A DNA stretch of 64,000 bases from Coralloluteibacterium stylophorae (GCF_018122625.2 NZ_JAGQFT020000009.1:62001-126000); one strand, 5' to 3'; positions 8,589 to 21,566 are shown, numbered from the stretch's first letter. The notes: generated by a model not told the origin, from the letters alone. Numbers and translations are program-made.

Positions 8589-10016
8589 TCAGTCCAGCGC
8601 GAGGTGCTTGGTGGTCTGGTACGGCTCGAGAATCTCGATCCCGCCCTCGGTGCCGATGCCGCTCTCCTTCCAGCCGCCGAGTGGCGCCTCTGCCTGGTGC
8701 ACGAGCGCGCCGTTGATGGCCACCGCGCCGTACTCGAGTGCATCGACCAGCCGCCGCTGGCGCTGCGCATCGTGTGTGAACACATAGGCCGACAGGCCGA
8801 ACTCGATGCGGTTGGCGCAGGACAGCATCTCGGCCTCGTCGCTGAAGGGAAGGATCGGCGCGAGGGGGCCGAACGGCTCCTCGTCGAGCACGGCCGCCTG
8901 CGCCGGGACCCTGGTCAGCACCGTCGGCGCGTAGAAATTGCCGCGCGTGCCGAGACGCCGCCCGCCCGTGGCGACCTCGGCGCCCCGCGACCGGGCGTCG
9001 TCGACCAGCTGGGCCACGGCCTCCAGCCGGCGGGCGTTGGCCAGCGGCCCCATCTGCGTGGCGGGCGCGAGGCCGTCGCCGACGCGGAGCGCCGCGGCGT
9101 GCGCGACGAAACGCGCGGTGAAGCGTTCGGCGATGCGCGCCTCGACGAAGAAGCGCGACGGGCACAGGCAGATCTGGCCCGCGTTCTTGTACTTGGCCGC
9201 GACCAGGACATCGGCGGCGCGCTCGGGATCGACGTCGCCGCAGACGATGACCGGGGCATGTCCGCCCAGCTCCATCGTGACTGGCTTCATCGCCGCACCG
9301 GCGGCCGCCGCAAGCTGCTTGCCGACCGCGATGGAGCCGGTGAAGGTGATCTTGCCCACCGCGCGGGCGTCGATGAGACGCTGCGAGATCATGCCGGCAT
9401 CGCCGAACAGGATCGCGATGGCCTGAGCGGGTACGCCGGCCTCCAGCAGCGCCTGCGCGAGCGCCAGCACGCAGCCTGGCGTCTCCTGCGACGGCTTGCA
9501 CACGATCGCGCAGCCGGCGCCGAGGGCACCGGCGAACTTCTTCGCCGCGAGCGCCAGCGGGACGTTCCAGGGCGTGAACGCCGCGACCACGCCGATGGGA
9601 TGCGGCTGGATCTCCACCCGCTGCGACGCGTGCCGACCCGGCACGACGCGCCCGCTGATCCGGCGCGCCTGCTCGCCGCCCCACTCGATGAAGTCGGCCG
9701 CACGCTCGACCTCCTCGTGCGCCTCGGCCAGGGGCTTGCCCTGCTCGAGGGTGAGGGTGCGCGCAATCCTGTCAGCGTCGCGGCGCAGCAGGTCGGCCGC
9801 GTGCCCGAGGATGCGGCCGCGCTCCCACGGCGGCACCGCCCGCCACACCGCCAGTCCGTGGGCGGCGAGTGCCACGGCCTCGTCGACGTCGTCGACGGTC
9901 GCACAGGCGACGTCGCCGATGCACTCGCCGGTGGCAGGGTTGTGCACGGCGGCCGCGTCCAGCCGGCTCCCCTCACGGTGCCTGCCCCCGATCAACAGCC
10001 GGAACATGCTCGACAT
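8589..10016 (-). CDS. NAD(P)-dependent aldehyde dehydrogenase, succinate-semialdehyde dehydrogenase-like
   Basis: A 475-aa enzyme of the aldehyde dehydrogenase superfamily that oxidises aldehydes to acids in the cytoplasm. Diagnostic residues are the oxyanion/cofactor stretch T-P-W-N-V-P (148-153), K174 in C-K-P-S, the general base Glu249 in M-E-L-G-G, and the nucleophile Cys283 in G-Q-I-C. A second Cys follows at 285. Overall it looks like the succinate-semialdehyde/medium-chain group; the physiological aldehyde is not known. It starts 28 bp after the DJ-1/PfpI stop and continues into the DUF2721 and lyase genes, forming a likely operon for aldehyde or carboxylate metabolism. Confidence 0.9.
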   Translation of the reverse strand: MSSMFRLLIGGRHREGSRLDAAAVHNPATGECIGDVACATVDDVDEAVALAAHGLAVWRAVPPWERGRILGHAADLLRRDADRIARTLTLEQGKPLAEAHEEVERAADFIEWGGEQARRISGRVVPGRHASQRVEIQPHPIGVVAAFTPWNVPLALAAKKFAGALGAGCAIVCKPSQETPGCVLALAQALLEAGVPAQAIAILFGDAGMISQRLIDARAVGKITFTGSIAVGKQLAAAAGAAMKPVTMELGGHAPVIVCGDVDPERAADVLVAAKYKNAGQICLCPSRFFVEARIAERFTARFVAHAAALRVGDGLAPATQMGPLANARRLEAVAQLVDDARSRGAEVATGGRRLGTRGNFYAPTVLTRVPAQAAVLDEEPFGPLAPILPFSDEAEMLSCANRIEFGLSAYVFTHDAQRQRRLVDALEYGAVAINGALVHQAEAPLGGWKESGIGTEGGIEILEPYQTTKHLALD

Positions 10017-10044
10017 GGCGTCGTCTCCGCTCGCGCCGGGCCGC

Positions 10045-10593
10045 TCAGCGCAGGGCGCCGAGGATGGCCCGGTTGAACGCGGGGATGTCGCTCGGCATGC
10101 GGCTGGTGATGAGGTTGCCGTCGACCACGACCTCGGCGTCGACCACCTCGGAACCGGCGTTCCTGAGGTCGGTGCGGATCGTGTACCAGCCGGTGGTGCG
10201 GCGACCGCGCACGAGATCGGCCTCGATCAGCAGCCAGGGGCCGTGGCAGATCGAGGCGACCGGCTTCCCCGCTGCGGCGACGGCGCGAATGATCTCGATC
10301 GCCCGCGGCACCATGCGCAGCGTGTCCGGATTGGTGACGCCGCCCGGCAGGACGAGCGCGTCGAAGGCGGCGGGATCGACCGCGTCGAAGGTGGTGTCCG
10401 GGGTGAGCGCCTCGGCCGCGGGCGGCGAGGTCCCGGTGGCGGGGTCGTAGTTCACGCCGCGGATGGGCCGCGCGTCCGGCGCGGCCAGGGTGACGGTGTG
10501 GCCGGCGTCGAGCAGGGCCTGGCGCGGCTGGACCAGCTCGGCCTCCTCGAAACCGTTGGTGGCCAGCATCAGGACGCGGGTCGTGCGGGTCAT
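10045..10593 (-). CDS. DJ-1/PfpI family protein
   Basis: A 182-aa class I glutamine amidotransferase-like protein. The conserved nucleophile elbow A-S-I-C-H-G-P-W gives Cys116-His117, and Glu17 in F-E-E-A-E-L is the residue that usually polarises this Cys. Family members act as deglycases, glyoxalase III or stress chaperones; the exact role here is unknown. An AAGGAG site precedes the ATG. It heads the operon with aldehyde dehydrogenase, DUF2721 and the PcaB-like lyase, divergent from the AraC-family gene, and pairing with an aldehyde dehydrogenase suggests reactive-aldehyde handling (inference). Confidence 0.9.
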   Translation of the reverse strand: MTRTTRVLMLATNGFEEAELVQPRQALLDAGHTVTLAAPDARPIRGVNYDPATGTSPPAAEALTPDTTFDAVDPAAFDALVLPGGVTNPDTLRMVPRAIEIIRAVAAAGKPVASICHGPWLLIEADLVRGRRTTGWYTIRTDLRNAGSEVVDAEVVVDGNLITSRMPSDIPAFNRAILGALR

Positions 10594-10698
10594 GGCGTAT
10601 CTCCTTGGGAGGATCGGCCCGGGCGGACTGCCCGGGGTTCGGGATTCGGGGCCACTGTCGTGCCGCCCGCGCCCGGCGCGTTGCCGGAAGCTCGGCTC

Positions 10699-10724
10699 TT
10701 CTTGCCCGATCCTCCGGAGGCGGC
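10699..10724. promoter_or_regulatory. 26-bp box in the divergent araC-like/DJ-1 promoter region
   Basis: The box contains CCTCCGGAGG, a perfect 10-bp palindrome, and matches the box at 6434-6459 in 20 of 26 positions. It lies 106 bp upstream of the DJ-1 gene and 36 bp upstream of the AraC-family start codon. It is a candidate operator for that regulator, controlling itself and the divergent operon. Confidence 0.4.
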
Positions 10725-10760
10725 TTGCGGGGCCGGGTCCGCGCCCCTACCGTCCAGGCC

Positions 10761-11651
10761 ATGCCCGACACCCTGCTCGCCGCCGTCCGCGGCCACGCCG
10801 ACTTCCGCGCCGATGCGCACGGCGTCGCCTCCACGCCGATCCCGGGGCTGACGACGATCCGCGCCACCACGCCCAGCGAGCTGCAGTACGCGATCTCGCG
10901 CCCGCTCGTGGCCCTGGTCGTGCAGGGCAGCAAGCGGGTGACCATGGGCAGCCGCACGTTCGACTTCGGCGCGGGCGACTCGCTGCTGATCACCGCGGAC
11001 GTGCCCACGGTCAGCCAGGTCACCCGGGCCAACGCCAGCGTCCCGTACTACTCGCTGGTGTTCGACCTCGACCCGGCGGTGATCGAGGCACTCGCGCTGG
11101 AGATGGAGATCGCGCGCGGGGAGGTCGGCGCACCGGTGCGGGTGGAGCCGACCGAGGCCGAGGTCGCCGACGCCGCGCTGCGCCTGATGCGTCTGCTCGA
11201 CCGCCCCGCCGCCGTCCCCGTGCTGAAGACGCAGCTGGTCCGCGAGATGCACTTCTGGCTGCTCGCCGGGCGCCATGGGCCCGCGATCCGCAACCTCGGC
11301 GTCGCCGAAGGCAACATCCAGCGCATCGCACGCGCGGTCGCCATCATCCGTGCCGACTACGCGCGGCCGCTGCGGGTCGAGCGCCTCGCCGGGGCGGCCG
11401 GAATGAGCCCGTCGACGTTCCACCAGCACTTCCGCGCGGTGACGACGCTCTCGCCCCTGCAGTTCCAGAAGCAGCTGCGTCTGATCGAGGCGCGGCGGAT
11501 GATGCTGGCCGACGGCGTCTCGTCGAGCGTGGCGGCGCACGCGGTCGGCTACGAGAGCGTGCCGCAGTTCACCCGCGAGTACGGCCGCATGTTCGGTGCG
11601 TCGCCGGTGCGCGACATCCGCACCGCCAGGACGCGGCCCGCACCGGCCTGA
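10761..11651 (+). CDS. AraC family transcriptional regulator
   Basis: A 296-aa regulator. The N-terminal half matches the AraC_N cupin-type effector domain (A-L-V-V-Q-G-S-K-R-V near residues 51-60, then Y-Y-S-L-V-F-D-L). The C-terminal part carries two helix-turn-helix motifs: L-A-G-A-A-G-M-S-P-S-T-F-H-Q-H-F at about 210-225 and A-A-H-A-V-G-Y-E-S-V-P-Q-F at about 257-269. It is divergently transcribed from the DJ-1 operon, which is the usual arrangement for a local activator. The candidate binding boxes at 10699 and 6434 suggest it also controls the SDR gene. Confidence 0.92.
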   Translation: MPDTLLAAVRGHADFRADAHGVASTPIPGLTTIRATTPSELQYAISRPLVALVVQGSKRVTMGSRTFDFGAGDSLLITADVPTVSQVTRANASVPYYSLVFDLDPAVIEALALEMEIARGEVGAPVRVEPTEAEVADAALRLMRLLDRPAAVPVLKTQLVREMHFWLLAGRHGPAIRNLGVAEGNIQRIARAVAIIRADYARPLRVERLAGAAGMSPSTFHQHFRAVTTLSPLQFQKQLRLIEARRMMLADGVSSSVAAHAVGYESVPQFTREYGRMFGASPVRDIRTARTRPAPA

Positions 11652-11673
11652 CGGGCGCCGCCGGAACGGCTGC

Positions 11674-11679
11674 TAGCAT
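11674..11679 (+). promoter_or_regulatory. -10-like TAGCAT upstream of the M20 gene
   Basis: TAGCAT lies 30 bp before the ATG at 11710 and fits the recurrent GCTAGxxT pattern seen before several genes here. No -35 is clear. Confidence 0.4.
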
Positions 11680-11709
11680 CCGGGCACGTCATTCCGGGAT
11701 CGCCCCACC

Positions 11710-13026
11710 ATGCCGCGCCTCGCCCTGCTCGCCCTCGCCTGCCTGTCCGCCCTGCCCGCCACCGCCGCGGAACCGCCTGCGGTGGCCGCCGCGGCCGACG
11801 CGGTGCGCGGGAAGGTCGTCGCCTGGCGCCGCGACATCCATGAGCACCCGGAACTCAGCAACCGCGAGACGCGCACCGCCGCACTGGTGGCCGCGCACCT
11901 GCGCGAGCTGGGGCTGGAGCCGACCACCGGCATCGCCCACCACGGCGTCACCGCGGTGCTCAAGGGCGGGCGGCCGGGTCCGCGCATCGCGCTGCGGGCG
12001 GACATGGACGCGCTGCCGGTGACCGAGCGGGTCGACCTGCCGTTCGCCTCCAAGGTCACGACCACCTATCGCGGCCAGGAGACGGGGGTCATGCATGCCT
12101 GCGGCCACGACGCGCACACCGCGATCCTGATGGGCGTGGCCGAGGCGCTGGTCGGGATGCGCGAGGACCTGCCGGGCGAGGTGCTGTTCGTGTTCCAGCC
12201 GGCGGAGGAGGGCGCACCGGAGGGCGAGCAGGGCGGCGCCGGGCTGATGCTTGCCGAGGGCGTGTTCGACGGCTTCGAGCCCGATGCCGTGTTCGGCCTG
12301 CATGTCTTCAGCACGCTCGCGGCCGGCAAGGTCGGCGTGCGCAGCGGCCCGACGATGGCCGCCTCCGACCGCTTCACGATGACCGTCAACGGCCGCCAGA
12401 CCCACGGCTCGCGGCCGTGGGGCGGGGTCGACCCGATCGTCGCCGCGGCGCAGATCGTCGCCGACTCGCAGGTCGTGGTCAGCCGGCAGATGGACATCAG
12501 CAGGCAGCCGGTGGTGGTGAGCTACGGCGCGATCCAGGGCGGCATTCGCTACAACATCATTCCCGACTCGGTGGAGCTGGTCGGCACCATCCGCACCTTC
12601 GACGAGGACATGCGCGCGGAGGTGTTCGAGAAGCTCGCCCACGTCGCCGAGCACGTCGCCGCCGCCAACGGCGCCACCGTGGAGGCGCGGATCCCGGCCG
12701 ACGAGGGCAATCCGGTCACCTTCAACAACGGGGCGCTGACCGCGCGGGTCCGGCCGAGCCTGGAGAAGGCGGTGGGCGCGGAGAACGTGGTCGAGATGCC
12801 GCTGATCATGGGCGCCGAGGACTTCTCGATGTACGCGCAGCGGGTGCCGGGCGTGTTCTTCTTCGTCGGCGCCACGCCGCCGGACCGGGATCCGGAGACC
12901 GCGCCGAGCAACCATTCGCCGGAGTTCTTCCTCGACGAGTCCGCGCTGGAGGTGGGCACCCGCAGCATGCTGCAGGTCGCGCTGGACTACCTGGAGGCGG
13001 GTGCGGCGCCGCCGGACGGGGCCTGA
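11710..13026 (+). CDS. Secreted M20 family amidohydrolase/aminoacylase
   Basis: A 438-aa protein with a cleavable signal peptide (about residues 1-20, ending A-T-A-A), so it acts in the periplasm or outside. The M20D amidohydrolase motifs are complete: H-E-H-P-E-L-S-N (44-51), A-D-M-D (97-100), H-A-C-G-H-D (129-134; the Cys and His bind metal), E-E-G-A-P near 190, and a C-terminal N-H-S-P-E-F-F. Relatives hydrolyse N-acyl amino acids, hippurate or IAA conjugates; the substrate is not known. It is transcribed alone after the AraC-family gene and followed by a small lipoprotein gene. Confidence 0.9.
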   Translation: MPRLALLALACLSALPATAAEPPAVAAAADAVRGKVVAWRRDIHEHPELSNRETRTAALVAAHLRELGLEPTTGIAHHGVTAVLKGGRPGPRIALRADMDALPVTERVDLPFASKVTTTYRGQETGVMHACGHDAHTAILMGVAEALVGMREDLPGEVLFVFQPAEEGAPEGEQGGAGLMLAEGVFDGFEPDAVFGLHVFSTLAAGKVGVRSGPTMAASDRFTMTVNGRQTHGSRPWGGVDPIVAAAQIVADSQVVVSRQMDISRQPVVVSYGAIQGGIRYNIIPDSVELVGTIRTFDEDMRAEVFEKLAHVAEHVAAANGATVEARIPADEGNPVTFNNGALTARVRPSLEKAVGAENVVEMPLIMGAEDFSMYAQRVPGVFFFVGATPPDRDPETAPSNHSPEFFLDESALEVGTRSMLQVALDYLEAGAAPPDGA

Positions 13027-13125
13027 GCACGCCTCGCGCGCCGCTCACCCTGCCGGCGCGAGCCTGTCGCTGGCGCGCCGGCTGGCGGTGCGTCACCACG
13101 ACTCCCGCCCTGTGAGGACCTTCCG

Positions 13126-13251
13126 ATGACCCCGCCCCTCCGCCGCCTGCTTTCCCTCGCCGCCGCGCTCGGCATGGCGCTCGCCCTCGGCGCCTGCCAA
13201 CCGGAGCCGCCCGAGCCGACGCCCGAACCCGCCCCCGCACCCGGCACCTGA
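13126..13251 (+). CDS. Small Pro/Glu-rich lipoprotein (41 aa)
   Basis: A short frame encoding an Arg-containing N-terminus, an Ala/Leu-rich hydrophobic core and the lipobox L-G-A-C (Cys24), followed by a 17-residue tail with repeated P-E-P and P-A-P. This is the structure of a minimal bacterial lipoprotein, like entericidin-type or unannotated small lipoproteins. The upstream sequence GTGAGGACC can serve as a ribosome binding site, and a strong hairpin follows 31 bp downstream. Its function is unknown. Confidence 0.65.
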   Translation: MTPPLRRLLSLAAALGMALALGACQPEPPEPTPEPAPAPGT

Positions 13252-13282
13252 GGCCCTCGGCGGCATGCAACGCAGGCAACGA

Positions 13283-13310
13283 AAGAGGCGCGGCCGGAGC
13301 CGCGCCTCTT
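13283..13310. terminator. Perfect 12-bp stem-loop, bidirectional terminator
   Basis: AAGAGGCGCGGC, loop CGGA, GCCGCGCCTCTT. It lies between the convergent lipoprotein and SulP genes. The A-rich 5' side and T-containing 3' side suit termination in either direction. Confidence 0.75.
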
Positions 13311-13344
13311 CATTCCCATCCGGCCGCCGCACGACGGCCTGCAC

Positions 13345-14871
13345 TCACGCCAGCGCCGCTTCCCGCGGCTGTGGACGCGCACCCTCGCAGCGCTGCTGCA
13401 GGAGATGCCAGTCCACCACCAGCTCGCTGCCCTTGGCCTTCGCCCCGCGCGCCCACTCCTTGAGCAGCTCGAGGTAGGCCTGGTCGACGTGCTGCAGGCG
13501 GTCGATGTTGAGCGTGAGCTGGGTTCCCGGCGGAATCTGCTCCAGCGTCCGCGCCATCGCCGGGACCTTGAGGAAGGTCGCCGAGCCCTGCAGGTCGAGC
13601 GCCACCTCGTTCTCGGCCGACTGCTTCACGCCGATGTCCAGGCGCGAGGACAGCAGGGCGAGCCGGAACAGCGAAGCGGCGAAGCCGATCACCACGCCGG
13701 TCAGCAGGTCGGTGGCCACGATCGCCAGCATCGTCACCACGTACACCACCGCGGTGCCGCGGCCGTACTGCGCCAGCGTCCTGATCTGCCCGAGGTTGAC
13801 CATCTTCACGCCGGTGTAGACCAGGATGCCGGCGAGGCAGGCGACCGGGGTCATCCGCATCAGCCACGGCAGCAGCATGGCGAACACCAGCAGCCAGCTG
13901 CCGTGCAGCATCGTCGCCAGCCGCGTGGCCGAGCCCGCCTGCACGTTGGCCGCGCTGCGCACGATCACGCCGGTCATCGGCAGCGCACCGAGCAGGCCGC
14001 ACACGAAGTTGCCGACGCCCTGCGCACCCAGCTCGCGGTTGAAGTTGGTGCGCACGCCGTCGTGCATGCGGTCCACCGCCGCCGCCGACAGCAGGGTCTC
14101 CGCGCTGGCGATGAAGGCGAAGGTGACGCCCGCCAGCACCAGGGTCGGATCGATCAGCATGCCCAGCCATTCCGCATCGGGCAGGTGGATCGCCGAGAGC
14201 AGGTTGGAGGGCACGTCGACCAGGTTTACGGCGATGCCGCCGAACTGCACCGCCGCGGTCACTCCGACCACGGCCAGCAGGGCGCCGGGCAGGAACTTCA
14301 GCTTCGCCGGACGCAGCTTGTCCCACGCCAGCATGATGCCGATGGTGGCCAGGCCCACGGCCAGGGCCGCCACGCCCGTGCCCTCGCCGGTCACCGCCTC
14401 CCACAGCGCACCCGGCAGCGCGGCGAAGTTCTCCAGGCCGCGGGCCAGCGGTTCGGCATCCATCAGCACGTGCAGCTGCGAGGCGACGATCAGGATGCCG
14501 ATGCCCGAGAGCATGCCGGCCACGACCGCCGGCGCGACCATCCGGAACCAGACGCCCGCCCGGCACAGCCCGGCGATGAACTGGATCACGCCCGCGATCA
14601 CGATCACCGGCCCCAGCGCCTCGGCACCGTGCTGGCGGACCAGCTCGAACACCAGCACCGCCAGGCCGGCGGCGGGGCCGCTGACCTGCAGCGGCGAACC
14701 GGCGATCGCACCGACCAGGATGCCGCCGACGATGCCGGTGATGAGGCCGGCGGCCGGCGGCATGCCCGAGGCGATGGCCACGCCCATGCACAGCGGCAGT
14801 GCCACCAGGAACACCACCACCGAGCCGAGCAGGTCGCGCCCGAACAGGCCCTTCGCGAAATAGTCCTTCAT
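13345..14871 (-). CDS. SulP family anion transporter with STAS domain, probable bicarbonate transporter
   Basis: A 508-aa protein with 10-12 transmembrane helices (about residues 15-400) and a C-terminal STAS domain (about 415-490). Typical SulP features are the early G-V-A-I-A-S-G-M-P-P-A-A-G-L and I-A-G-S-P-L-Q-V-S-G-P-A-A-G segments. It starts 11 bp after the stop of the beta-carbonic anhydrase gene, with an AGGAGG site before the ATG. SulP proteins carry sulfate or bicarbonate; the operon with carbonic anhydrase points to bicarbonate (inference). Confidence 0.88.
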   Translation of the reverse strand: MKDYFAKGLFGRDLLGSVVVFLVALPLCMGVAIASGMPPAAGLITGIVGGILVGAIAGSPLQVSGPAAGLAVLVFELVRQHGAEALGPVIVIAGVIQFIAGLCRAGVWFRMVAPAVVAGMLSGIGILIVASQLHVLMDAEPLARGLENFAALPGALWEAVTGEGTGVAALAVGLATIGIMLAWDKLRPAKLKFLPGALLAVVGVTAAVQFGGIAVNLVDVPSNLLSAIHLPDAEWLGMLIDPTLVLAGVTFAFIASAETLLSAAAVDRMHDGVRTNFNRELGAQGVGNFVCGLLGALPMTGVIVRSAANVQAGSATRLATMLHGSWLLVFAMLLPWLMRMTPVACLAGILVYTGVKMVNLGQIRTLAQYGRGTAVVYVVTMLAIVATDLLTGVVIGFAASLFRLALLSSRLDIGVKQSAENEVALDLQGSATFLKVPAMARTLEQIPPGTQLTLNIDRLQHVDQAYLELLKEWARGAKAKGSELVVDWHLLQQRCEGARPQPREAALA

Positions 14872-14882
14872 CGCGGGCCTCC

Positions 14883-15554
14883 TCAGGCGGCGGCGGAGGC
14901 CGGGAAGCGCGCATCGGGCGTCGCCTCCGGCTGCACGCCGTCCTGCTCGAGCGGACGGAAGCTGCGCTTCTTGCCGTCGTAGGCGGTGATCTCGCCGTGC
15001 TCGATGTCGTAGATCCAGCCGTGGATGCGCAGCGCGCCGTTGGCCAGCGCGGCGGCCACCGCGGGCAGCGTGCGCAGGTGCTCGAGCTGGGCGATGACGT
15101 TCTCCTCGGTCAGCGCGCGCAGCTTGTCCTCGACCGAACGCTCGCGGTGCTCGGCGTACACGTAGTGCGCGAGTTCGGCGTGCTTGAGCCATGCGCGGAC
15201 CGACGGCAGCTCGGTCAGCGCCTCGGGGCGCTGCAGGGCCTTCATCGCGCCGCAGTCGCTGTGCCCGCAGATGACGATGTGGCCGACCTTGAGCACCTTC
15301 ACCGCGTACTCGATCGCCGCGACGACGCCGCTGACCTGCTGGCCGTAGGGCGGGACGATGTTGCCGACGTTGCGGTAGACGAAGATCTCGCCGGGCTTGG
15401 CCGAGAGCATCAGCTCCGGCATGACCCGCGAATCGGCGCAGGTCAGGAACATGGTGTGCGGCTGCTGCCCGCTGGCCAGGCGGGCGAAGGTCTCGCGCTC
15501 GTTCGGGAACACCGACGTGCGGAACTGGTGGTAGCCCTCGATGAGGCGCTCCAT
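14883..15554 (-). CDS. can: Beta-class carbonic anhydrase
   Basis: A 223-aa zinc enzyme that interconverts CO2 and bicarbonate. The ligands Cys39 and Asp41 lie in T-C-A-D-S-R, with His98 and Cys101 in C-G-H-S-D-C-G-A. An AAGGAG site precedes the ATG. It is the first gene of a two-gene operon with a SulP transporter, so it probably supplies or uses imported bicarbonate for carboxylation reactions. A hairpin at 15720-15741 separates it from the gene upstream. Confidence 0.95.
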   Translation of the reverse strand: MERLIEGYHQFRTSVFPNERETFARLASGQQPHTMFLTCADSRVMPELMLSAKPGEIFVYRNVGNIVPPYGQQVSGVVAAIEYAVKVLKVGHIVICGHSDCGAMKALQRPEALTELPSVRAWLKHAELAHYVYAEHRERSVEDKLRALTEENVIAQLEHLRTLPAVAAALANGALRIHGWIYDIEHGEITAYDGKKRSFRPLEQDGVQPEATPDARFPASAAA

Positions 15555-15719
15555 GGCTTTCTCCTTGTTGGAATTGCAGGGGGGAAGAGCAGGCGCGCGC
15601 CGTCCCGGCGCCGGCCGCGCGAACGGACCGGTGTCATCGGAAACGGAAGGGTTGGAGTGGCTGCGGACGACGCGCGCGCTTCGCCTCGGGCCTGGGCCCG
15701 GGGCGAAGGTTCAGGGATG

Positions 15720-15741
15720 GCGCGTGCCGAGCGGCACGCGC
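15720..15741 (-). terminator. 9-bp stem-loop after the 15748-16155 gene
   Basis: GCGCGTGCC, loop GAGC, GGCACGCGC, with perfect pairing. It lies 6 bp past the stop of the minus-strand hypothetical gene and well before the carbonic anhydrase start. Confidence 0.55.
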
Positions 15742-15747
15742 GCGCGG

Positions 15748-16155
15748 TCAGGCCGCGATCGGCGGCCGCAGCAGGGAACCCGGCGGATGGCGGGGTTCCG
15801 GCACGGGGTGCGGAGTGAGGTGGCTGCCGGCGTCCGGCACCGGGGCGGCGAGCGCGGCGAGGCCGAGGAAGCCGTCGTCGCTGCCGGTCTCCACGATCTC
15901 GACCTGGGCCTCGTCGGGATCCGGCGGATCGCCGTCGATGCCTGCGGCCCCGCGCTTGCCCAGGGGCGCTGCCTCGGAGAGTTCCTCGACCGGCGAGACC
16001 GAGCCGCCGGCAGGCAGGCCGACCCGCGTCAGCGCGAGTCCGCCACCGCTGGCCGACCACTGCACCACGATCGCCAGCAGCAACAGCAGCGCGCCAACGC
16101 CGGGCAGTCCCAGGCGCTCGCGTGCTGCGGGCAGATGTCGACGTGACGTGGCCAT
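15748..16155 (-). CDS. Hypothetical protein with one N-terminal membrane helix
   Basis: A 135-aa protein not assigned to a family. An Arg-rich N-terminus precedes one hydrophobic helix (about residues 17-33), then a Gly/Pro/Asp-rich tail that includes D-G-D-P-P-D-P-D-E and ends in a Pro-rich run. The layout suggests a membrane-anchored or secreted protein with a disordered exterior. A clear hairpin follows the stop, which supports it as a real transcription unit. No ribosome binding site stands out, so the start is tentative. Confidence 0.5.
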   Translation of the reverse strand: MATSRRHLPAARERLGLPGVGALLLLLAIVVQWSASGGGLALTRVGLPAGGSVSPVEELSEAAPLGKRGAAGIDGDPPDPDEAQVEIVETGSDDGFLGLAALAAPVPDAGSHLTPHPVPEPRHPPGSLLRPPIAA

Positions 16156-16294
16156 CGTCACGGAAACTACGCAGTCGGTGTCGAGGACGTCAAGTGTTGC
16201 TGCGCAGCAGATTCCTCGCGGATCTGCCTCAGAACCAGCCTGAACAGCAAGGAAACGCCGGCAACGGCGGCCTTCCGCCCGCTGCTGCGCCGCA

Positions 16295-16570
16295 TCAGCC
16301 GCAGGGTAGACCGACCCCCTCCCAACGCTCCCGCGCAGCCGCGTCGGCAGCTGGCGCCGCAGCGGTCTCCAGCCATACCAGGCCCCGCCCACGGTCGATG
16401 CGCAGGGCCGCGTGCGGCTGCCGGCGCCGCTGTTCGTCCTGGGCAAGGACCAGGGCGGCGGCCAGCGCGGCGTCGCGGCACGGCAGGCCGCGCTCGACCG
16501 GGATGTCGTTGCGGCGGACCTGCCAGCGACGGCTGCCCGCGTCGTGGCAGACCTGGAAGACGAGGCTCAT
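16295..16570 (-). CDS. Small hypothetical protein, DUF2188-like
   Basis: A 91-aa protein with the order F-Q-V-C-H-D-A-G-S-R-R-W-Q-V-R-R-N early on, then A-L-A-A-A-L-V-L-A-Q-D, then a beta-like R-I-D-R-G-R-G-L-V-W-L. This beta-beta-alpha-beta pattern weakly resembles DUF2188 proteins, which lack a known function. The ATG at 16570 was chosen because similarity begins there; an upstream ATG would add 28 low-complexity residues. It stands alone on the minus strand. Confidence 0.45.
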   Translation of the reverse strand: MSLVFQVCHDAGSRRWQVRRNDIPVERGLPCRDAALAAALVLAQDEQRRRQPHAALRIDRGRGLVWLETAAAPAADAAARERWEGVGLPCG

Positions 16571-16702
16571 GGACGCTCCGGATGAGGAACTCCCGGCGGC
16601 GCTCCGCGCGAGCCTCGCCTCCATGCGATGACGGGCGCCGCCGGGAACCGGCAAGACTCGCGCCGGCGTCGCCGCGGCGCGTGCGTCCGTCGCCGTCGCG
16701 AG

Positions 16703-16722
16703 GGGTAGGAAAATTCCTATCC
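16703..16722 (-). terminator. AT-containing stem-loop after the SNF2 gene
   Basis: GGGTAGGAA, short AA loop, TTCCTATCC (one G-T pair). It begins 4 bp past the stop of the minus-strand helicase gene and stands out as an AT-containing palindrome in GC-rich DNA. Confidence 0.4.
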
Positions 16723-16726
16723 GCGC

Positions 16727-20038
<3,312 letters not shown>

Positions 20039-20180
20039 CGGTCCGTTTCGCACGCGCGACCGGTGAGCGTAGCCCGGCGCGCGCCGCAGGTCAGCCCTGC
20101 GGCGACGACGCGGCGTCGGCTCCCTCCCCGCGGAGCGGCGCATCGATACGCCCGCGTTTTCCGTCGCGGCGCAAACGCGC

Positions 20181-20186
20181 CACAAT
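20181..20186 (+). promoter_or_regulatory. Candidate -10 CACAAT of icd
   Basis: CACAAT lies 56 bp before the icd ATG. TTTCCG about 16 bp further upstream is a weak -35 match. Confidence 0.35.
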
Positions 20187-20242
20187 GGCCGTCTCTCCGC
20201 CGCTCCCCGGGCGGCGTCCCTGGACGTACTGCAGGAGGTTTC

Positions 20243-21502
<1,260 letters not shown>

Positions 21503-21526
21503 CCGGCCCGATCCGCACGTGTGTCG

Positions 21527-21550
21527 ACGGGGCGCCTTCGGGCGCCCCGT
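21527..21550 (+). terminator. icd terminator with TTCG tetraloop
   Basis: ACGGGGCGCC, loop TTCG, GGCGCCCCGT, followed by TGCGTTT. A 10-bp perfect stem 24 bp after the icd stop. Confidence 0.8.
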
Positions 21551-21566
21551 TGCGTTTCGAAACGCC

